DNA of 64,000 nucleotides from Xiphias gladius (GCF_016859285.1 NC_053400.1:17550046-17614045), one strand, 5' to 3'. Shown: positions 11,801 to 23,449, counted from the stretch's first letter. Numbers and translations: made by a program. Notes: a model not told the origin generated them from the letters alone.

Positions 11801-14800
11801 AATGTTGTTGGGATCCATGGACTCAACAGCATCCAGGAACTTGAACTGTACTTGTTGGTAGTCCCGACTGTGCTCAAAAGTGAAGTACTGAATGCCATCC
11901 TTTGAATGCAGCAAAGTCATTGAGATTCCTGTGGAGACGTCAAGCACCGTTAAAAACAACAACACAAGAAAGATGCAACAGGGTGATACAAGGTGATGAT
12001 ACAGTCCAGACCATAAATATTTGGACAGTTACACATTTGTTTTGTTCTTCAAACTCTGAGCTTAAGCACATTCAAGTTGAAATAACATAATGGATACTAC
12101 ATTAAAGTGCCAAGTCTCAGTTTTAATTTGAGCAGGTTTACGTCGATATTGCAATACAAGATATGGGTCAAAATTTTAAAAAATGCATCCACACTGATTC
12201 TTTGGTGACACCATCTCTGCAAAATTGTAGATCTGATTTTACATTTTTTTCACATATTTTCTGTCAGGTTGGTTTGTCAAAACATAGTTAAAACAAAATG
12301 AGGATATTTTAATTGCAGTTGTCCATTGAGGAGTGGGGGAATTTATTTAGTTGTTTTTTTTTTAAACCACAATGTTGGTGGGATCCACGGACTCAACAGC
12401 ATCCAGGATGTGTGGGGTGTGGCAGATATAGCCTTTCTGACACATGGTGCCCACAGCTTAGAGGTTCAAAAGTAATTGGACAGATACACATGCAGTCAAA
12501 CAAACTCATCATATTTGATATTTTGTGGAAAATCTTTTTAAGTCAATGACTGCCTGAAGTCTTTGGCCAACAGACATCCCGACACTTTGTATCTTCCCTG
12601 GTGATGCTCTCACAGAGCTTCACTGTAGCCAGCTACAGCTTTTGCTGTGACTTGAAAAACCCGTACGGGACTTGCTGTGCAGTCATAAATGGGTTTTTCT
12701 TCACCATGCAAATGATTTTCTGCTCATCCACAAGTTCTGTGCTACTCGGTTTACCAGCTCATTTGACATTTTCTAGTTTTCCTATACACACCTGCTTTTT
12801 AGAGTGTACCCAAATGCTGATTTCGTCAAAACAATTACCTCTGACATCTCTCACATAGATTTCTGCTTTTTATGTGCCTTATTATTATGTTCTTCCCTTG
12901 CATGGTCACCTCTCTACACCTCAAATTGACAGACAACTCCACCTCAATCTAAATGGCAACTCTCAATCAATTTTGAGAAAACGTGTGAGCTCTTTTGTGT
13001 GTGAACATTGAAACAACACAGCCAAGTGTAGCCAAGTGTCCAGTTATGTCTGAACCCATAAACTTTGGGCACTATGTGTTAAAAGGGGTAAAAAAACAAA
13101 ACAAAAACAAAAACAAATATGAATTATTACGTATTACATATTTCAGACCATGATTATTTGTTTTCTGTTTGCATTTTGTGCCTACCAACATTTGTTAACG
13201 GGACTCAAATAACTGTATATCATGGCTTCTCATGGTGTGCCATGGTTGATCAACGGAATCAATCACAGAGAGTTTTATAACAAGATGCAAGACAACCTAG
13301 ATATTAGCGTTGATGTTACACTGTTATAACATCATAGAGATGTTATGAGTGGTGACGTCAATAGTGTTAGAGTAACAGTTATAAGAAATTTCGGCAAAAT
13401 TTCTCAGCAAAATCAGTCAGCCAATGTCTGAAATACTGTACTTTGAGTGCCGATGAGGCTGGGTTTGCCACTTTAACAGCTACCTAAGGAGACATTTGTG
13501 GGAAAAAAATGAAACCCAACCATATCATTAACAACTCACAGAAAGATTACACAATGGTGACTTTCAGTGTAAACACAATGAGGCAGTTTTTATGATGACG
13601 TCAGTATAACAAAAGTAACATTCATCCTACAGAATACTTGGTAAAAATATTTAGTGCTACTACGGTAGTTTAAGGCTCTCACGATTGAAAAACCATTGCT
13701 CATGCTTCCTTCAGACTAAGTGCTTGGGGTTGTTTAGGTGCTAATCAGGTTGAATTATGTGTAATACACAGAATATATAAAGAACATTGAATTCCTATCA
13801 TTTGCTGTATGAAAGGCTGCATACTGATATGATAACTTAATGTCACTAAATGTGCTTATAAAATTTCATGAAACTGAATGTGAATTTACATGGAAAGCAG
13901 CATTTAAAGAGATTCTCTTCATTTGTGTGTGTATGCGTGTGTTTTGGTGTATAAATCTTAGACCAGTGGGCCAACACAAAGCTCAAAGAGTTTTCATTTT
14001 AACACAACATATCAAGAGAAAAACAGGGGTCAAGTGGGGTCAAACTAAATAATATTGTACATACTGTCTTTTTTGACTGTATTATTAGTCCAGCAGCTCA
14101 TTTTATCGACAGAGGACAATCATTAAAACTGACAAACAGTCCCTTTTAGCTTGAAATCATACATTTAAAAAAGTGCAAGCTATAATTCAGATGACTGTAA
14201 AGGAAAAGCCTACCTGGGCGGCTGAAGCGAGGCCAGCTGTCCTTGGGACTGGTCATCCAGGTGCTACGGTGAAACTGTCTGTTTCTCTGTCGGGGTCTGT
14301 GAAGAATAAATAAAACAAAACAAAAAAGTAGCACAAGAATATACTGAATACATACAGACAGAAGATCTGAGCCATCTAATTTCAAACAATCTCACAAAAT
14401 GTTTCCTTTTCTTTTACCTTTGATCCCCGAGAACGGCTCGAGCCCCAAAATATCTCTTCAGCTCCGTCTCTGGATTGAGATTCCTAATGAATTAACACAG
14501 AAAATAACAGGCTAATTGACAATGCGGATCAGTTGAGGAAAATATAGTCCAAGGAAAAAAATAGATCCTGTTTGATTTTGATGTTCTGGACATGTCAGTC
14601 CATGTCTGCTCTAGTTTCTACAACACTAATGCAAACAAATCAAAGCATATAGGGGCAATGTTGATAAGTTGACTGATAACCATATTGAACAAATAGTACA
14701 CATATGCTTACTTACTTAAGTAATTAATCATTATGATTCTGGCTGTCCGTCCAAGCTTCATAGATTGTGAATGCCACAAACCAAATGTACAAACCAAAAC

Positions 14801-17741
14801 AAAACTTTTTCTGCCTTTTTTGTTGTTAACATAGTCAACTTTTACATGTTTGACAGTATCTTCTGTCAATAAACAGGAATAATAGCAAATAAGGTTTCCA
14901 TGAAGGTTATATGAAAGCACATATCAGTGATTAACACTCAGTGGCTGTTAACTGAGTGCACATTAGGGACACTCCATCAGTGAAAAAATGGCAGAGCAGA
15001 GTTTTCACGTTTAACTTGGGCCATCCATCTTACCAACAGGTGAGTGAGCACGTGCTGTGACATCAAATGCTTTGCTTTCAACATAGATGATTTGCCTTTG
15101 ACAGGTAAATGAAATAGCCTTCTCTGGCATCACTATTTGGTAAGTTTAACCTTTGGTGAACCACGTTGATTCATCATGTGGTGTCAAGCGCCACCACATG
15201 GTGTTAATTAGGAAGCACAGAAATGTATATTATAGTACTGAACTGACCATTGACCAAGCACCTGTCAAGAGATATTTTAGCACTGCTACTCCAATAAACT
15301 GTTTCATGTATACTTGTGTTTGTTTTGAATATTTTAACTGTTTAAATTTATTAACACAATAATAATACAGTACACTAGAATCCAGAGTTGTATGTTTGTA
15401 AACGTACAAACTGATACTTCTATCACCACCCAAGTCAAGTCTGGCTGGTTAAAAAAATGAAGAAATATTTGTTTAAAAATCTGATCTGAATCTATATATT
15501 TTGTCTATATGAGAGATGCCGGTCTCCTCACCTGTGCTCCACATGTAGCACAGATCGTCTGTCAGAGCCTCCGCAATCTACATTTTGCAAACTCAGACCA
15601 TTGGGCTGCTCCAAGTTCTCCACCAATAAATCAATGTTATCATCTGGTGAAGCCTTCTGTAATCAGACAGAGAATTCATTAAAAAAAAAAAAAAACACAA
15701 GACAGTGAATTAAGTGTGACAACATTTAATTGTTGTTTAATTGCCAAAAGGAGCTACAGTTTTTTATATTGTGTATATACTTTCTGTCACTGAAGAATTA
15801 TTGTAAGACACTGTTTCATTCATATTGTCAGTAAAATTATTTTCATTATATGTAGCGGGTGCTAACAAAAATATTACTAATAAAGTGTCCATTAATTGTT
15901 GGAATAAAGGGTGGGTTATCATTTACATTTTACAGCCATCTTGCCAGAGCAGATATTGAATCCCTTCTAAATAAAACATACCTGTTCATCCTCTGATGTC
16001 ATTTTTGTCTTCTTCTTTTTCTTCTTCTTTTTAACTCTGTCTCCAGACAAAGACTGTTAAAGAAAAGAAAGATGGCAATTTGATATATGCAAAGATGCAC
16101 ATTTAGATCAGTAGAATATTTAAGCCAAATCAGAGGATCACAGAAAGACACCCTTCTCACTTTGCTTTATCTTTACCTTTGTAGATGTTTCCTGTTGCTT
16201 TTCTGGTTTGTCGATATCTGTGTTATCATTCTTTTCCATGCCACTTGTTTTATTTCCATCTGGTTTCTCTGCCTCTTCATTCGGTGAGATTTTCTCTGCC
16301 TCGTTGTCTACATCACATATCTAGGAACAATGTCAAATTGGCAAAGAAGTGTGTTGGGTAAAGCATTGCTGGATGTGAGTAAAAACCCCATACCTAGATG
16401 GATCACTGATAAAAACTTTACCCATTAGCAAGACAACAACATCTTTTCATAAAATTATGTAATGGTTACAACAAATCCAATACCAGCCGCTACTCATGGA
16501 CAAGATTTGTAAGTTCAAAATGGCAAGGTAAAGGATATAAAAACTCAATATTGTGAACCGCAGTTTGTGGGTGGTTTGTGATTGTGAATAAATTGTAAGC
16601 ATAGAGTTCAGATTTAAGCTCTTTATGAGTATGAGCTCTGAAAAAATATTTCTTTTAACTCATAATCATTAAAAGAGCTTACTGTTGAGATGAACAGTAC
16701 AACCTACGTCATATCTTTTACACTTAACCTGAACATAGAAAAAATTATTTTACATTACCAAAATATTCATTTGGCAAGGGATTTCAATTTCCCTTTAAGT
16801 CACAAACTTGATACAAAGTAAATCTTAGCTGGATATAATAAGGAGATGATATCTTTACTGTCTTGATTAACAGTGATCCTTGGCTTCATAAAAAGAAAGC
16901 AAATATAACTTAAGGACTGTTCAATTCAAATGTGTAACACTCTTTTTTATAGTTAAACATTTTATCACAACAAGTCTATCTGCACACTGCAATTCAAGCA
17001 TTACATTTTTGATATTATTTTATCAAAGGCATGAATGAGTCCACAATCCATTTGACTTTATTAATTTTGAACATCCACATCTGTCCAAAATTTGATCAGT
17101 GAACTCTCTTTACCTTAAAAATACAGAGAACTCTTGTAAACTGGAGCTGGAGGGATAAGTTGGATCCTGGGTAAACTTTTAGCTATATGTCTATTTTGTC
17201 TGATCATTTAAAGGCTAGTAAACATGCCTGTTGTACAGTACACTCACTTGACTTTTTTGTCAACGTTTTCTTAAAGCCGGTGCTCTGGGCTACTTTCCAG
17301 TGGTTATCTAATACAGTAGACACCTTGTTAGCAAACTTTAACCGAAAATATAATGTATGTGGAATAACTGCAGGGTTAAAGAAACTGAGAAATTAGCTAC
17401 CGACACGGGACTAGCCCGTGTTAGCAAGGGTTATCAACAGAGAGCTGGCTGTAAGCACATTACTAACGTTACGTTCAAAGTAGCTAACATGTAGTTGTAA
17501 AATTGTACCGTCGCCTTACCAGTTCATAGATGTTGCTGACGTTTTTCTGAGCCTTGTTTTTCTTTGCCTTTCGGTTGCTCTCTTTCCTGTCACACGGATG
17601 AGACACATTGGCCGCGTCCAGCTGCTCCTCCTCACCCTCAGCCTGCTCCTCCGGGCTGTCACTCAGAGTTAGCTCCCCGAGGTCTAGGGCCTCCTGACCC
17701 CGCTGTTTCCCTCTGAGCCTTCGCAGAGCCCGGGTTGACAT
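2864..17741 (-). CDS. tcf25: Transcription factor 25 (TCF25/NULP1), 17 coding exons, 3' end missing
   Basis: TCF25 is the vertebrate counterpart of yeast Rqc1, a cytosolic ribosome quality-control factor working with listerin on stalled nascent chains; it was first described as a nuclear bHLH-like protein. Exons in transcript order: 17741-17520, 16320-16177, 16053-15982, 15656-15532, 14483-14418, 14296-14214, 11928-11798, 11493-11394, 9291-9198, 9052-8960, 6222-6117, 6007-5848, 5661-5574, 5321-5163, 4900-4810, 3171-3092, 2939-2864. They total 1890 nt (630 codons) in one frame with GT-AG borders. The start matches the family N-terminus ([11 protein letters not shown]). Exon 3 (about residues 123-146) carries a run of seven lysines. 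Later family landmarks are [11 protein letters not shown] (exon 6), [11 protein letters not shown] (exon 11), [11 protein letters not shown] (exon 12), RNIHRHV (exon 15) and LFFRSLLPN (exon 17). The human protein is about 676 residues, so roughly 45-50 C-terminal residues are lacking; they are probably left of the window. Confidence 0.94.
3831..4390. mobile_element. hAT-like non-autonomous element
   Basis: Starts TAGGGATGCTCC and ends GCACATCC, imperfect inverted ends of the kind seen in hAT/Charlie-like elements, with TAGTCGA/GACTAG-type subterminal motifs. No transposase frame is visible. It lies in the tcf25 intron between exons 15 and 16. No clear 8-bp target duplication was found, so the borders are approximate. 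Confidence 0.5.
7414..8640 (+). mobile_element. Tc1-like IR/DR transposon fossil, copy 1
   Basis: The left inverted repeat has an outer direct repeat (AAAGTATTTGGACAGTTACA, from about 7427) and an inner direct repeat (TTCAAAAGTAATTGGACAC at 7618-7636), about 200 bp apart as in Sleeping Beauty-type elements. A decayed transposase N-terminus follows in plus orientation at about 7772-8340: a helix-turn-helix region and a [14 protein letters not shown] segment, with a stop codon and frame breaks. No right inverted repeat was found. It is inside the tcf25 intron between exons 10 and 11. Confidence 0.85.
7772..8340 (+). pseudogene. Tc1-like transposase remnant
   Basis: Frame fragments of the N-terminal DNA-binding part of a Tc1 transposase, including [20 protein letters not shown] and [13 protein letters not shown]. 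In-frame stops and a frame change near 8115 interrupt it, and the DDE catalytic part is not recognisable as an intact frame. It cannot encode an active enzyme. Confidence 0.8.
9295..9336. repeat. A-rich (GAAA)n microsatellite
   Basis: Interrupted A-run followed by several AAAG/GAAA units. It lies just upstream (in tcf25 orientation) of the exon 9 acceptor at 9292-9293, so on the transcript it forms the polypyrimidine tract of that acceptor. Confidence 0.9.
10540..11221. mobile_element. Non-autonomous DNA transposon-like repeat
   Basis: Ends are roughly inverted (CAGAGCCCCAGACTAAC at the left, AGTCTGGACCCCTG at the right). Subterminal GGTCGCACC / GCGACCA motifs also occur in inverted orientation. 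The interior holds a CT-rich patch around 10990-11035 and no credible coding frame. It sits in the tcf25 intron between exons 8 and 9. The family name is not certain. Confidence 0.5.
11590..11838. repeat. Source copy of a duplicated exon 7/intron segment
   Basis: This stretch covers the 3' part of tcf25 exon 7 (from CTGGATGCTGTTGAG on the minus strand) and about 208 bp of the following intron. It is repeated in the same orientation at 12148-12408 with many point differences. See the finding on host DNA captured in a transposon. Confidence 0.92.
12001..13075 (-). mobile_element. Tc1-like IR/DR transposon fossil, copy 2, interrupted by host DNA
   Basis: The left inverted repeat has an outer direct repeat at 12001-12035 and an inner one at 12465-12482 (TTCAAAAGTAATTGGACA). 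The right inverted repeat keeps only its inner repeat, at about 13037-13054. Transposase remnants read on the minus strand (about 12950-12660; for example [17 protein letters not shown]), close to copy 1. The outer-to-inner spacing is about 460 bp instead of about 200 bp because a 261-bp tcf25 segment is inserted at 12148-12408. It lies in the intron between exons 6 and 7. Confidence 0.8.
12148..12408. repeat. Duplicated tcf25 exon 7/intron segment (non-functional copy)
   Basis: Second copy of 11590-11838. On the minus strand it keeps 13 codons of exon 7 with two replacements (Met to Val and Asn to Thr). It begins inside the exon, so it has no acceptor. The donor is changed to GTTTAA, so it is unlikely to be spliced in. 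Confidence 0.92.
13076..14213. other. tcf25 intron, no feature seen
   Basis: AT-rich intron DNA between the Tc1 fossil and exon 6, with no gene or recognised repeat. Confidence 0.5.
16321..17519. other. tcf25 intron 1, no feature seen
   Basis: Unremarkable AT-rich first-intron DNA with no coding frame supported by splice context. Confidence 0.5.
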
Positions 17742-17842
17742 TATCCACTGCTCACGGGACACGTACAATTTAATATTCGTGATTAAATTCGTTTTTAGAT
17801 AGCTGACAGCCAGAGACGAACAGCGAAATGATGGTCAGTTCC

Positions 17843-17890
17843 ATTGGCCTTCTTCTTCTTCTTCCTTCTTTTTCTTCTTCTCCTTCTTCC
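17843..17890 (-). promoter_or_regulatory. tcf25 promoter-proximal CCAAT box and CTT/GAA tract
   Basis: About 100 nt upstream of the tcf25 start codon. It consists of an ATTGG (inverted CCAAT) at 17843-17847 followed by a (CTT)n-rich polypyrimidine run at 17848-17890. The position fits a promoter or 5' UTR element; function is inferred. Confidence 0.4.
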
Positions 17891-19022
17891 AAATGTTTCC
17901 GCGCTTCTGAATGTATTACTGCCCTCCATAGGATAGATGAAGAACAGCATCAATAACTATTCAATACGTCCGTTCATTATTTTACTTTGCTTTATCTTTT
18001 ACTCTAGGGGCAGGTAATAAATTTACAATTAAAATAACAATAAAACAGACAATATGCAAAAACAGAAAAAGAGAAGCTAAGTGATACATAAAGCCACTAA
18101 ACCGAGAACAGAGAGAAAAACACATAGTCACAAGAAAATAGTAACAGGAGGTATAGGTAGAACCTTCAAGACAGTAATATTCATACTTACACAGTCCAGG
18201 CATGTTTGCACTGTAACTGCTTTTCCGTTGGAAGATAATGAACATTTGACAATCTGTCAACCAACACATCTCCTTTACTGGTTTCAGGGCTACCCCATTT
18301 GCATAGCCCAGGTGGTTGATCACAGATGTTAGAACTTTTAACCAAAGCTCAAAAATGTCTTCTTCACGCTTACTTTTTCCACTTTTCTTACCAGTCCTCC
18401 TCAATTCTCCTTTTTATTTTGCCTCTGATTCTGCCAAGTGGTACAATAGCTATAGCTCCTGTCTTTAAGTTCTTAAAATGCTATAACTTCCTTTTACATT
18501 TTTATATTTGAATTGGGACAAATATGTTATTTAAACATATGTATTTACATGTTTCTACGTATTCTATTTCAAATTATTACGTCATTTTAAATAGACTTTT
18601 TTTTCTTTGCAGTTTGATATAGAAATTTGGATTAGAGTCTATTGTTTTTAATTCCCTTTAAAGTTTACACTGTTGATGTATTTTGAAACTGTTTCAGTCT
18701 GTGAATTGAGCTGTATAAATAAACTTATTTTACCTCACTTTGCCTAAAAATCTTATGCAACATCCAGTATTTACTGCTCCCCAAATCATCAGTCTGTTTG
18801 AAGTTCTCTCATGCAGCAGGAGGTGGCAGCATTAACTTGAGTAAAGCTGCTTGAACAAGATAGGCAGGTTTTTAAAAACTGTGTATTGTGTTTATTATTA
18901 GGTTAAAAGGTTGTGTACAAGATATTATATGAATTTAACTTGTAAATATTCATAAAAGACATTCATGTATAATGATAATAATGTAACTCCAATAAGTACA
19001 TACATTAGTGGTGTGTCTCACG
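17891..19022. other. Intergenic stretch between tcf25 and cyba
   Basis: Mostly AT-rich. A 140-codon minus-strand open frame at 17982-18404 matches no family I know and ends in hydrophobic low-complexity sequence. Nothing else is supported. Confidence 0.4.
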
Positions 19023-19127
19023 TTACAGCTCAACAAACTGAAATGAGGAAGTGGCATTGTACCTCTCTGATTTCCACACAGATTCCAGCTGCTTAACCAT
19101 TCGGCTGTGACCAACAAAAAGAAAACC
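19023..19127 (-). other. Exon-like open segment of unknown gene
   Basis: On the minus strand a good acceptor (TCTCATTTCTCAG) precedes 34 codons and a TAA. The translation begins GFLFVGHSRMVKQLESVWKS and looks protein-like in composition. No partner exon or gene was recognised, so it may be chance or the last exon of an unidentified transcript. Confidence 0.2.
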
Positions 19128-19434
19128 CTGAGAAATGAGAAAAGATATGACACAAATGCACTTAACTTGTCTGACAACTGGCATTAAGCCAGATATATGA
19201 TTGTACATTCTATCTATCATGAGCCAACTACAGATGGAAACTTTACAAACAATGCGGGTAAAAAAAAAAACACTTGAGATACACAAGGGAAATTCTAGTG
19301 TATTGAAATTCAGTGTTTGCGAAAGGGGGAAGTTGCAAATGTCCTTACTTAAAATAATTTTCCAAAAGAAACTTGTAAAATACCATGCATGAAAGTACAA
19401 ATGTAAGACAGATAGGTTCTACTGGTACAATGGA

Positions 19435-19440
19435 TTTATT
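19435..19440 (-). terminator. Candidate cyba polyadenylation signal
   Basis: AATAAA on the minus strand about 695 nt after the cyba stop codon, the most plausible signal before tcf25. It implies a 3' UTR of about 0.7 kb. Confidence 0.4.
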
Positions 19441-20133
19441 TAAAACACCTTAAAAGCACAGAGAAAAAAAAATTGAAATATGGTTAATATCAGCCTGATA
19501 CTGCCTAAAGATGTGTCAATTTAATCCTAGCAAACAGAACAGTGAACCCCTATAGTATTGTAATTAGTTGACTTCAAAAAATACTCAAATACAGAAGGGT
19601 TAACAAAAGTGTTATATACTTTATACAGTATATAATACATTGTGAGATCAATGCATGGCAACACAACACAACGGATGCAACTGAGTTTAAAATATATGGT
19701 GGCAGCAGCAGAAAACAGGTATTGGTTTGTACTTTTATCACAGCAGTAAATATACAACATACAGTCCTTTGACACGACAATATTTATATGTGGTTGCCAC
19801 TTAGCAGCTATAGCATTTACATTTATCTCCTATGTTTTTTGTTCAAAATTAAAATGTGATATTCACATTTACCCATCCTCCTTTGAATTCTCAGTTCTTG
19901 CTGAGAAACATTTTTCCTCTGTATTCAAGATATTTCTCTGCAGGTTGAGGTACAAAGGCATGGACCCGAAATGTTGTCCAGTCACTGGCTTCATCAAACT
20001 TCAGAAAACTATTAATTTGTCCAGAATCACAGAACCTGGTGACGTCCCGCTGTGACTGGTTTTGATCGATTGAATTGTACGAAGATCTCAGGGAGACATT
20101 GGAAGAGATACAGAGGATGGGGTACTGGACTGG

Positions 20134-22447
20134 TTACTCGTTGGCGGTAACAGATATGGGGTTATCATAGGCTGCTCCCTCCAGGTCCTCTGCCCGTTTC
20201 CTGCGCATCTCTGGAGGAGGTCTTGGAGGTGGATTCTGAGGAGGTTTCTTCATGCTTTCTGCTGGAGTTCGGATCTCCTTTTGTGGAAGAATGGGCTCCC
20301 AGTGTTCACCAAGAATAGCTGCCTATAAAAGCAAGAACATGACAAGGAATACAGGTCAGTAATGGTTGGCTACTGTAAGATCAAGTTAAGCGTGATTAAA
20401 ACATATGGTTAAAATCCCAACGACAATAATGGGATGTTGATTAACAGTGGCCCTTCTCCTGTACACTCACAGTTGTATGTATAATTATGATCAGATAAAC
20501 TGTGCAGCCTTGAAACATTTCCAACTGTTGTTGACACATTTAGAACTGCTGAAGAATTCAGCCACTCCCCTGAACATCACCTTTCATAACTATAGGGCCA
20601 CTTCTCAACAGAGTTACCTGTAATGACACAATCTCTTCCTTGTTACCATTTTCCTTGTTTCCATCCAATGGACACTTCCTGCCCCAGCTAGCAACTTTAT
20701 CAAAGTTGACAATATTTAACCTGCTAGACTGGACAATAATATGCTACCAACTTACCGCAAGGTAGATAAGGCTGGCAATACCGAGGCAGACACATCCGAG
20801 AACAGTGGCGAGCATAAAACCTCCAGGTACACAGAGTCTAAGAAAGGCCGAAAGACAGAATAAGATTTTGAGGACAAAAGACAGGTCGCTAGGCTCTTGT
20901 TGGAGTGACTGATTATCAATGGGAAGAATGCTGTTTAGCAAAGGAAAGTGGCAGATATGGTGAACTCACGCAGCATGTAAAAATGCTCTGACATAGTAGT
21001 TCCTTGTCAACGGCCCAAAAGCTTTTACACACACAGTGAAGCAGTACTGGCCCCTGAAGGAAAACAAGACACAGTAGTGAGCAATTCGCTTTGCTGACGA
21101 TCATCACAGTACGTGTCCATTAAACTAAAGCCCATATGCTGCAGAACCATTAAAGTATAAGACATCACTTACGTTCTCTCCACACTTTTGCCCTTGGACC
21201 TCTTGCTTCTGGGATACTCAAGAAGGCACACAAAAACTCCAGCAGCACTAGTTGACTGTCAAGGCTGTTTCATCTTACATGGTTCACTAAGTCACATAAT
21301 AACTCTGATAGGACATCAAAGTGCATTTCAATAAGCACCAGTGGCCCTGAAGAGGCTCAGCAGGTGTAGAGAAACGGATGAATGGACTGACTGTTTTTTG
21401 ATACAAAGGAGAATGTAGAATATGATACGAATTCAAGGGGGGGAAAAATGCCTCTGCCATGTTGTATTTTCATCAGTGTAAAAATATCATGGTTCTTGTA
21501 TCGAAATGGAGGAACATAAGGCCAGGTTTAAATAATAACTTGGCACATCATTGTGCTCAGCCTACTGTGTAATTTATCATATGTGTAAACACTCTCTTAG
21601 GTACGCCTACAGAAAGTATTTCAACTTCTAAAAATGCCATCAACACCATGTAGCTTGCAACTTTTAAATACTATAAATATGCATGTGGTTGATATGGGCA
21701 GTGGATTCAATTTACTTTCTCCCCTATATTTCACTTGCGTAAATCACATATGGTATTAAAAGACTGTCATATAAAGGCTAAATAAGAGCAGGAGAGTACA
21801 TAGCTGCAATTTCCTTCTGCACAGACTTCAGTTTTGGTTCAGAAATCTTACATTCATGATAGCAGATCTTAGAAGGACTCTGGAAAAAGGAAATTGAACA
21901 TTTCACATTGAGACAATTTAAATGTGTCTCTTCTTTAGATTAAACTCAGTTGTTCTGGTTTATGCCAAGTATAAGAGATACACAGCATAGGCAGCAAACT
22001 GCCAGCCCCTGAACTGTCCAGCCACTCCCACGACACCTCCAGTGAGGAGAACTGAAAGAAGGAAACAGGAAGATAGAATAAAAAAATTCAAAAAAAACAA
22101 CACACCTTTTATGACTCTACACTAAGATACAAGCCCATGTTAAATTGTGTATTGACTTGACTTTGAAATGCAGTTTAATTTCTAATGAAAAAAAACAATT
22201 ATCTGATGTTATAATGCTGTAATAAAAATCAATTAGTGGCATTTAATGTGTAACCAAACCGGCAGGTAAAAACGTAATTTCCTGTATAAATATTCTGTTT
22301 TAATTAAACTGCTCAGAGAGTTAATCGGACATTAATTTCTATGAATAAAATACCCCCCCCCCCACCCAGGACGAAGTTTTTCTACTCACTCAGTCCCGAA
22401 GCCAGAGCCTGCTCATTGGCCCACATCGCCCACTCTATTTTCCCCAT
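20134..22447 (-). CDS. cyba: Cytochrome b-245 alpha chain (p22phox)
   Basis: p22phox is the membrane partner that stabilises NOX1-4 catalytic subunits; in phagocytes it forms flavocytochrome b558 with NOX2. Exons in transcript order: 22447-22390, 22051-21982, 21247-21173, 21053-20970, 20837-20756, 20322-20134. Sum 558 nt, 185 residues (human 195). The start gives the near-invariant MGKIEWAMWANEQALASGL. Hydrophobic membrane stretches follow in exons 2-3 and 5 (GVFVCLLEYPR; GGFMLATVLGCVCLGIASLI). Exon 4 holds the conserved FGPLTRNYYVRA. The cytosolic tail (about residues 149-160, PPQNPPPRPPPE) is the proline-rich site bound by the p47phox tandem SH3 domains. The C-terminus reads NPISVTANE. Upstream of the start the DNA is GC-rich with several CpGs, which suggests a CpG-type promoter. 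It sits directly 3' of mvd in the same orientation, as in human. Confidence 0.97.
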
Positions 22448-22992
22448 CGCGCTCAGCTCGACTGAGACTCTGCAGACGACTGGACTCTCCGGAGAGCGAC
22501 TCACAACGTTAGTCGTGTCTACCAGGAAGTAGAAGTATTTACGAGGCGTGAGGCAGGGCCCACGTTGGCCAGGCCCCTTTTCAGCCTCCGCCGGCCGAGG
22601 GAACCGAACCAACCGGAAAGGTAAGCTAACGATCGAGCAAGTAGTGAATGTCATATATAACATTGGTTATATGGTTCAAGTCTAAACCCTTTCAAAGACT
22701 GTCCATAGATGAATAAATGACTTTTCTTTTTTTAATACATTTGGCTCTTAGGTCATTTTCCGAAGCACGCTGAGCTAAGAGACTTCTTAATATGCTGTCA
22801 GTTAGCAACGAAGCAATGTAGGGCAAATTGAGTATAAATTAATTACCATTTTTATTGGATTTTGCCCTGTCCCTGAAAAAACAGACATACAACACAATTA
22901 AAACAAAGCTGGAAATGTCATCTCAACTGTTAATACCATTTAAATGACTGCCCAAAAATCAAGCAACCTCATTTTTATTGACTAAAATATAT

Positions 22993-22998
22993 TTTATT
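22993..22998 (-). terminator. Candidate mvd polyadenylation signal
   Basis: AATAAA on the minus strand about 450 nt after the mvd stop and before the cyba promoter. Another candidate lies near 22852. Confidence 0.35.
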
Positions 22999-23449
22999 CA
23001 GTTTTAAAGAATGAGGTGAACACCGCTCAAGTTGGTACTGTATGTTTTCAAAGGGGATAATGACAACTAATCTTTAAAGTGACAATTTGATGTCAAATAA
23101 TTATAATAACCTCCTTAAACATACAGAGGTGAACGTGCTCAGGTGTATGACCAAACCCTCCAGTCACACTCCTTAACTGTAATACAATAACTGCCTCTAG
23201 ATATTGAGAAATGTGGAGAGCTTTGCAAAAAAATAGAAAAATAAAGTGTAATGCAAAGACTGGGAGACACACTAGTCCAGGTTAAAAAATGAAGGGAGAA
23301 ATATTAGCACCTATAATCGCAAAAGAGGTGCCTGGTTTTGCTGTGATCTGTAAAAACCTATTTACATATGTCAAATGCAAATTTCTATCTCTGCTGAATT
23401 GGCTTCATTATTGCTCCAAGGAACTTTGTTTCTTCGGGGCTGCAGGGCA

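Noticed and set aside
12148-12408. Considered as an alternative tcf25 exon 7
   Set aside because: Lacks an acceptor and has a damaged donor, and the true exon 7 is complete at 11798-11928.
17982-18404. 140-codon minus-strand open frame
   Set aside because: No family match, hydrophobic low-complexity end, no Kozak or splice support; probably chance or old repeat.
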